A stretch of DNA of 64,000 nt from the NCBI GenBank assembly GCA_028533045.1, contig JAQQAP010000008.1:248001-312000 (forward strand). Direction: 5' to 3'. The translations under genes and the position numbers were made by a program. Each line of letters opens with the position of its first letter. Positions within the stretch are counted from its first letter, which is position 1. A model generated the notes under the pieces. The model worked only from the letters and a program-made list of their open reading frames with translations. It was not told the DNA's origin and made no database searches. Origin of the DNA: Spirochaetales bacterium (GTDB taxonomy: Bacteria > Spirochaetota > Spirochaetia > DSM-2461). Shown piece after piece: positions 59,586-64,000 of the stretch.

Positions 59586-60149
59586 TCAACTAAACAAAGG
59601 AAGAGGAAGAAGGGGGCCGTAATCTAGCTGAAGCCCTATATTGAAATCCCCTTCACTGTCATAACCCATATAGAGAGAATTACGCCAGGAGTAGTGTATG
59701 AAAGATCGACGGGCTAGCAGACCTATTTTCATACCTCCTTCATAGTAGGGGTAAAATTCCTGATCATCAAAGGTCCACCCCATACCTCCCCTGATATATG
59801 GTCCCAGGAGTAAGCTGGAGTGCCCCAATAGATTATAATTAACCTCCATGGGAGACAGAATAGCCTGATAACTTTCCCGTTCCTCCTCGTAATTATTTCT
59901 CAGTTCGTAAAGGGATATCTGAAAGGTCCAGGGGGAACGGGGAGCATGATATTGAAAGTCGCCTATAGTCAGATTCAATTCCGGAATTGACATATCCCAA
60001 TCAGAGTCTTCACCCTCACCGCTCCACTGGTTCAAAACGATCTCATAGGTACCGACATTCCAGGTAAAACGGTTTTCCTCTGCCATAAGGGGGGAAAGAC
60101 CAATAAGAAAAGAAAATATACATAGTTTACTTAAAAAGTATTGCTTCAA
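59586..60149 (-). CDS. secreted outer-membrane-type protein of unknown function
   Basis: 187 residues from a TTG at 60149, with AAGGAGG 5 nt upstream; in-frame ATGs at 60206 and 60167 would give an over-long signal sequence. With this start a clean signal peptide is formed (MKQYFLSKLCIFSFLIGLSP, cut after LMA). The mature part is rich in Trp, Tyr and alternating strands (FTWNVGTYEIVLNQW, YQAILSPMEVNYNLLGHSSL, FNIGLQLDYGPLLPLPLF) and ends in Phe-Ser, like small beta-barrel proteins. No family was recognised. Confidence 0.7.
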   Translation of the reverse strand: MKQYFLSKLCIFSFLIGLSPLMAEENRFTWNVGTYEIVLNQWSGEGEDSDWDMSIPELNLTIGDFQYHAPRSPWTFQISLYELRNNYEEERESYQAILSPMEVNYNLLGHSSLLLGPYIRGGMGWTFDDQEFYPYYEGGMKIGLLARRSFIHYSWRNSLYMGYDSEGDFNIGLQLDYGPLLPLPLFS

Positions 60150-60225
60150 AACATCCTCCTTTTCCATTGAACAAAGAGACTGCCTATTTATGCTACTTTT
60201 CCTCATCCAAATAGGTACTGGGCAT

Positions 60226-60253
60226 AAAAAAAACCCATCCGAACGGATGGGTT
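60226..60253 (-). terminator. terminator after tRNA-Gly
   Basis: On the minus strand AACCCATCC pairs perfectly with GGATGGGTT around a GTTC loop, and eight Ts follow. Confidence 0.95.
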
Positions 60254-60260
60254 AATATTG

Positions 60261-60333
60261 AGCGAAAGACGAGATTCGAACTCGCGACAACCACCTTGGC
60301 AAGGTGGGGCTCTACCAGCTGAGCTACTTTCGC
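60261..60333 (-). tRNA. tRNA-Gly (anticodon GCC)
   Basis: 73 nt with a complete cloverleaf. The acceptor stem is GCGAAAG with CTTTCGC and discriminator T. The D arm contains TAGCTCAGCTGGTAGAGC, the anticodon stem CCACC/GGTGG holds loop TTGCCAA, and the T arm is GCGAGTTCGAATCTCGT. The 3' CCA is not encoded. Confidence 0.96.
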
Positions 60334-60372
60334 ACTTCAGTGTTTCGCAGCTATCGTTGCTGCGTGAGCATA

Positions 60373-60401
60373 TTTATACCAAAGACTGATTTTTTTGACA
60401 A
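60373..60401 (-). promoter_or_regulatory. tRNA-Gly promoter
   Basis: TTGTCA (60401-60396), 17-nt spacer, TATAAA (60378-60373). The roughly 30-nt precursor leader contains a GCAGC/GCTGC hairpin. Confidence 0.8.
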
Positions 60402-60455
60402 GCCCCTTTTGAAAAAAGTTTTTATTTTTTTCGTTTTGGTGGAAAAAGGGAAAAC

Positions 60456-61076
60456 TCAAAGAAGGTTTATAACCGACTCAAACCTATCAATCACCCGATA
60501 CTCCCCCGCCCCATTCAGCTCCTGATGCCCCCGAGAGTAAAGAAGACAGTCCGCCCCAATTTCCCGGGCCACCTCATAGTCGTGGAGAGTATCGCCAATC
60601 ACAGTCAGACTCTTTGCCCCGCTGCGCCCTATCCAGTCACGGGCGAGGTCAACCTTCGATTCGGCATAAATATGGGTGAGCCCTAAAATCTCCTCAAAGT
60701 GAGAATCAATATCAAAGGCTTCCAGTTGTTTAAGCAGATTTTCCCGTTTGGAAGCGGAAAGAATGATTTGCCTGTAGCCTTTCCTCTTCAATTCGGATAA
60801 CAACTCCTCCACCCCGTCGGACAAAGGACACTCCCGGCTCAAACGGTGGTAGGTCTCGATAAACTCCCCCGCCAAAAGGTCAAAGGGGGTCTTTTCAAAA
60901 TCAAACCCAACGGCCCGGTAATAATCGATCACGGGAAAGGTGAATTTGCTTCGGTACTCCTCTTCGCTTTGGAGCAAGGGCAATTCGTACTTTTCCAGAA
61001 GCTCATTCATGGCGGCAATGCATACGGCCACATCGTTAAATAGAGTCCCGTTCCAATCCCAGATTATGTATTTCAT
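60456..61076 (-). CDS. HAD-superfamily phosphatase (phosphoglycolate-phosphatase-like)
   Basis: 206 residues. Motif I is IIWDWNGTLFND, with the nucleophilic Asp and acid/base Asp arranged DxNGT. Motif II is ILSASKRENL, and motifs III/IV are VDLARDWIG and LTVIGDTLHDYEVAREIGAD. The cap domain is helical. Members dephosphorylate phosphoglycolate or other small phosphates. The start lies 41 nt inside the preceding S51 peptidase gene. GGAGG lies 9 nt before the ATG. Confidence 0.9.
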   Translation of the reverse strand: MKYIIWDWNGTLFNDVAVCIAAMNELLEKYELPLLQSEEEYRSKFTFPVIDYYRAVGFDFEKTPFDLLAGEFIETYHRLSRECPLSDGVEELLSELKRKGYRQIILSASKRENLLKQLEAFDIDSHFEEILGLTHIYAESKVDLARDWIGRSGAKSLTVIGDTLHDYEVAREIGADCLLYSRGHQELNGAGEYRVIDRFESVINLL

Positions 61077-61794
61077 AGCCTATTCCCTCCTCTAATGGCT
61101 CTTCCCTATATTCATCCCCATTCCAGTAACACTTCCACACATGGGCCCCCTCCCGGGAGCTAAGGGCAAACAGGACTCCTTCACGAACTTCCAGTGCGGC
61201 ACAATTATCAATCCCCAAACCGATTAACCCGGTTCCCTTAAGAGCCTCTTTGAAGCCCGGTCTTCGATCCGCCTCCCCGTCAAAATGGGGGCAGACCGTA
61301 AGAGGATGGAAGTCCAGAGATGAAATAAGAGTAAGGGGAGCTCCGGGATTATCAAATTTGAGCGTATCGGACAGGGCCTTACGGAACCAACAAATCGCTC
61401 CGGCACTCAGACCGCTTAACACGAGTCCCCTTTCATAGGCCTCTTTAAGCAGAATATCCACACCCCGTGCCTTCCAAGCCTTAATCATGGAAACCGGGTT
61501 CCCCCCGCCCACATAGACAGCATCGGCCCAGTCAATTTTTGCTGTGATTTCGTCTGAAGAATCGGGAGTCTCAACAAGACGCAGAACGTCAACAGAACAG
61601 CCCAATCGTCCCCCGTAATGCTCAGTAAAAACATCGACATACCTTTCCGAATCACCGGAAGCAGTGGGAATAAATAGAATCTGCGGTCTCTCCTTCCCGG
61701 TACACCCTATAATCCGTCTGTCAATTTCCGTCGTTTCCGGTTCACTGCCGCCATGGCCAATTTCCCCGCCCCCAATAGCAACTATACACCCCAT
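61036..61794 (-). CDS. peptidase S51 family protein (cyanophycinase/peptidase E-like)
   Basis: 252 residues. The nucleophile elbow is GLVLSGLSAGAICWFR with the catalytic serine. IVAIGGGEIG at the start and WADAVYVGGGNPVSMIKAWK are the conserved blocks, with HPLTVCPHFDGEADRRPGFK later providing the active-site histidine. It resembles peptidase E, which cuts Asp-X dipeptides. The stop overlaps the HAD gene by 41 nt, unusually long for two intact genes. Confidence 0.9.
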   Translation of the reverse strand: MGCIVAIGGGEIGHGGSEPETTEIDRRIIGCTGKERPQILFIPTASGDSERYVDVFTEHYGGRLGCSVDVLRLVETPDSSDEITAKIDWADAVYVGGGNPVSMIKAWKARGVDILLKEAYERGLVLSGLSAGAICWFRKALSDTLKFDNPGAPLTLISSLDFHPLTVCPHFDGEADRRPGFKEALKGTGLIGLGIDNCAALEVREGVLFALSSREGAHVWKCYWNGDEYREEPLEEGIGYEIHNLGLERDSI

Positions 61795-61824
61795 ATCAAA
61801 ATCCCCCGCTTTAGGCTTTCGCCC

Positions 61825-62742
61825 TCAAGCAAAAATCCCCACCACAATAGGAATGGTCACAAAGGAAACCAGCGTACTCAAAGCGATGGCCGATGCAATA
61901 AACCGGTTGTCCAGATCAAAAACCTGCCCCATCACCAGGGTCCCCGCCGCCACGGGCATGACCGACTCGATAAGCAGGCTCTTGCGGCTCATATCATCCA
62001 GCATGGGAAGGATAAGTACGGTAAGGGAGATGGCCGCCAGGGAGACGGCGGTACGGATAAAGGTGAGCGGGAGGAGGCGCTTGATGTCGCCAAAGCTGTC
62101 CCGCAGGGAGATGGACATTCCCACTGTAAAAAGAATGAGGGGTACGGTCATCTGCCCAAAGGAGCGAACGAAGTAAATGAGGTCCTCCGGGAGAGCGAGG
62201 CCGGTCAGGTTCAGAACAAGTCCCAGGACCACCGCCCCCAGGGAGGGAATCAGGTTCATGGCTATATTTTTCCCCTGCCCTTTGAAGGAGCCCTTTCCCC
62301 CGCAGGCCAGTAGGGTTAATATGCTGTAAAGGTAGAGATTAGGCCACCAAAAGGCGCTAATAAAAATGCCCCTTTTGAGCCCGCCGTCCCCCAGAATGGC
62401 GTCAAGAACGGCCCAGCCGATGTAGCCGATATTTCCAAAGATAGTAACAATGATGATTTCCGCCCGGTGCCTCTTTATCCTCAAAAGGGCCGTTCCTCCC
62501 ACGGCGATAAGCCAGGCTATACCGGTAAACATGAGTGTGGAGAGGGAGACGGGCAGAAACTGCTGCACCGTGGACATGTCCGACTGATAGAGATTCAGGA
62601 AAATAAGGGCGGGAATGGGAATGCGGACACAAAAGAGGCGGACCGACAAAGCGTTCTTCTCGGGGAAATAGCCCCCTTTTTTTAGCCCGTAACCCAATAT
62701 GATGGGCAGTGAGATTCTAAGCAGCGCCGAAAGTATCATCAA
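61825..62742 (-). CDS. AEC-family membrane transporter
   Basis: 305 residues with ten helices in two inverted halves (LLRISLPIILGYGLKKGGYF; TIFGNIGYIGWAVLDAILGD; and ESVMPVAAGTLVMGQVFDLD). This fits the auxin efflux carrier / malate permease-like family of prokaryotes. The start has GGAGG 6 nt upstream and overlaps the upstream membrane-protein gene by 26 nt. The substrate is unknown. Confidence 0.88.
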   Translation of the reverse strand: MMILSALLRISLPIILGYGLKKGGYFPEKNALSVRLFCVRIPIPALIFLNLYQSDMSTVQQFLPVSLSTLMFTGIAWLIAVGGTALLRIKRHRAEIIIVTIFGNIGYIGWAVLDAILGDGGLKRGIFISAFWWPNLYLYSILTLLACGGKGSFKGQGKNIAMNLIPSLGAVVLGLVLNLTGLALPEDLIYFVRSFGQMTVPLILFTVGMSISLRDSFGDIKRLLPLTFIRTAVSLAAISLTVLILPMLDDMSRKSLLIESVMPVAAGTLVMGQVFDLDNRFIASAIALSTLVSFVTIPIVVGIFA

Positions 62743-63478
62743 GTTCCTCCTTCCAGAAGTGAAGAATTCCCCACAGGGAGGCTCCCCCTACAATAAGGAG
62801 AAAGAGAATATGTCCCAGCCATCCGATGGAGGCCGCCGCCGACCCGGCTCCAAAGTAAAAGAAATCCAGCAAAACCGCTCCCCCCAGAAAGGCCCAGCCC
62901 TTCCCGGAACCGTTCCGATAGAACTGAAAAACCAAAAGGGTCAGAAAAAGCTGAACCGGTACGGCCAGATAGAGGGAAATCAGCTCTAAAAAATAGGTGT
63001 AGGCCGGGGTCTGGAGGATGAGCATCTGCACCCGGTCCACACTTTCCGCAGGGAAGCGATTCAGGTAGTCCGCCAGCATGCCCCATCCCTGAAGGGCTCC
63101 GGCGTAAATAAAGTTCATGAACATTTCAAAGGCGTTTATGAGAAGAAAGGCAGCGGCCATGTAACCCAGAGCCAGGGAGATTCCCGTTTTGAGAGATCCC
63201 GTTTCCTCCTTACGGGGAAGAATAAGAAAGCCCGTTAACCGTCCCCCCTCCACGGCCAGGGCGGCGAGAAGCAGTCCCACCGGGGAGGCGGCGGGCAGGG
63301 CGGCCCGTATGTAGTAACGAATGACCAGATAAAAAACGATAAAAACGGCGGTCCCCGTGAAAAAACTGTTCAGGGGAAAGGCTTTTTTCCTCCAGAGCAG
63401 GACAAAAATCGTCGGCAGGGGCAGCAACATTAAAAAAAAGGTGACCCCCATGGCAATAAAAATACTTGGTGAAACCAT
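62717..63478 (-). CDS. polytopic membrane protein, possibly YhfC-like
   Basis: 253 residues with seven or eight hydrophobic helices. The pattern LLLAALAVEGGRLTGFLILP followed by LALGYMAAAFLLINAFEMFM resembles the YhfC family, where EEGGR and a later histidine-containing helix form a putative active site. Here the later histidine is replaced, so catalytic activity is doubtful. GGGAGGGGAG precedes the ATG. It heads a two-gene unit with the AEC transporter. Confidence 0.55.
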   Translation of the reverse strand: MVSPSIFIAMGVTFFLMLLPLPTIFVLLWRKKAFPLNSFFTGTAVFIVFYLVIRYYIRAALPAASPVGLLLAALAVEGGRLTGFLILPRKEETGSLKTGISLALGYMAAAFLLINAFEMFMNFIYAGALQGWGMLADYLNRFPAESVDRVQMLILQTPAYTYFLELISLYLAVPVQLFLTLLVFQFYRNGSGKGWAFLGGAVLLDFFYFGAGSAAASIGWLGHILFLLIVGGASLWGILHFWKEELDDTFGAA

Positions 63479-63582
63479 AGTCTCCCCTCCCTCATTCCGC
63501 TATGGGGGGAATTATCCCCGCTATGGGGAAAAAAAATCAACCCCGAATTCGCTTTAATATTTTCATTTCCCCCAAATTGGAC

Positions 63583-63588
63583 TATGAT
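63583..63588 (+). promoter_or_regulatory. leaderless-type promoter of the right-edge gene
   Basis: TATGAT (63583-63588) ends 8 nt before the ATG at 63597. A TTTTCA box lies 17 nt upstream (63560-63565). No Shine-Dalgarno is seen. Confidence 0.5.
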
Positions 63589-63596
63589 AGAAAATA

Positions 63597-64000
63597 ATGA
63601 GCAGTTCACAACTAAACTATCCTGTTAAACTGCAGCTGCAGACACAGGAGAAGAAACAGACCCTTTCCCTTAAGAAAGGCCCTCAGAGAGAAAAAATAGA
63701 TCTGGACCAGTTTGCGGTCCGGCTGGTTCGCAGCGGGAACTCCCTGCAGCCCCATATTACAGCGGATGAAGATGACACTCTTCACAGCCTGATTCTTACC
63801 ATACCCCTGGGCGAAACCTGGGCTCCTCTTTTTAGAAAAGAGGATAGATCGGCCCATAGCAGCCTTCTTCTTCTGAGTGAGAATAATTCGGTTATGCAGA
63901 TTAACCTTTCCCCCCGGGAGAAGGGTACTGTCAAGTTTACCCTCGATGAAAAGGGCGGCGCTCTGGAGATACTTTGGGATGCCCCTTTCCCTCTTAAAGC
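63597..64000 (+). CDS. unknown protein, cut by the right window edge
   Basis: The first 134 codons are open with no stop. It starts MSSSQLNYPVKLQLQTQEKK and continues with strand-rich sequence (FAVRLVRSGNSLQPHITADE; SLILTIPLGETWAPLFRKED; GTVKFTLDEKGGALEILWDA). There is no signal peptide and no recognised family. Codon use is like its neighbours, which supports a real gene. Confidence 0.65.
   Translation, partial: MSSSQLNYPVKLQLQTQEKKQTLSLKKGPQREKIDLDQFAVRLVRSGNSLQPHITADEDDTLHSLILTIPLGETWAPLFRKEDRSAHSSLLLLSENNSVMQINLSPREKGTVKFTLDEKGGALEILWDAPFPLK

Overview
The window looks like chromosomal DNA from a free-living, probably marine or salt-adapted spirochaete (inference). The grounds are a long-form (500-residue) serine hydroxymethyltransferase, a tripartite tricarboxylate transporter operon, a YesMN-type two-component pair beside a TRAP transporter, many HD-GYP, EAL and PAS signalling proteins, and very acidic secreted lipoprotein glycosidases. 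By eye most genes are close to 50% GC. Two stretches are clearly AT-rich: about 22740-24905 and about 30966-32160.

Layout. 1-3405 is a histidine kinase / AraC-type response regulator / TRAP binding-protein operon that runs off the left edge. 3540-8905 holds a glycosyltransferase, a MocR regulator divergent from a DMT exporter and a PnuC-like protein, and a DUF4143-type ATPase. 8902-16866 holds an ABC-F ATPase, a secreted glycosidase-like lipoprotein, a MarR regulator with a zinc-type CDF transporter, tag, a cyclase-family amidohydrolase and a MATE exporter. 16898-22715 is a sensor kinase with a substrate-binding-protein-like sensor domain, next to a tctCBA operon led by a GlcG-like gene. 22740-26790 is an accessory island: a MazG-like gene, a truncated antitoxin, a fic gene ending in an attC-like element, an internally deleted IS1182-family insertion sequence, and a dense cluster of AT-rich palindromes. 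26856-30754 holds a HU-like gene and two HD-GYP proteins, one with a collapsed GAF domain. tRNA-Ala follows, then an AT-rich two-gene insert of unknown function. 32190-48466 is mostly metabolism, transport and membrane proteins: KDG kinase, aldo/keto reductase, chemoreceptor, GH64-type lipoprotein, antiporter-EIIA fusion, Fe-alcohol dehydrogenase, hydroxyacid dehydrogenase, an NfeD/SPFH/SPFH operon, a LURP-one protein, a methyltransferase and PRPP synthase. 48532-64000 holds glyA, HIT, NlpC/P60, DJ-1, a PAS kinase, gnd, an EAL protein divergent from lon, tRNA-Gly, a HAD phosphatase, an S51 peptidase, an AEC transporter and an edge-truncated gene.

The most unusual general signal is promoter architecture. 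At least eight genes have a recognisable -10 box ending only 6-10 nt before the ATG and no Shine-Dalgarno sequence, so they look leaderless. Other notable items are the attC-like site fused to the fic stop codon, GTAC-containing repeats over the fic promoter, back-to-back -35 boxes between lon and a c-di-GMP phosphodiesterase gene, a heptamer repeat that has invaded the end of a transporter gene, and hairpins that overlap ribosome binding sites. No single complete new system was proven from sequence alone.
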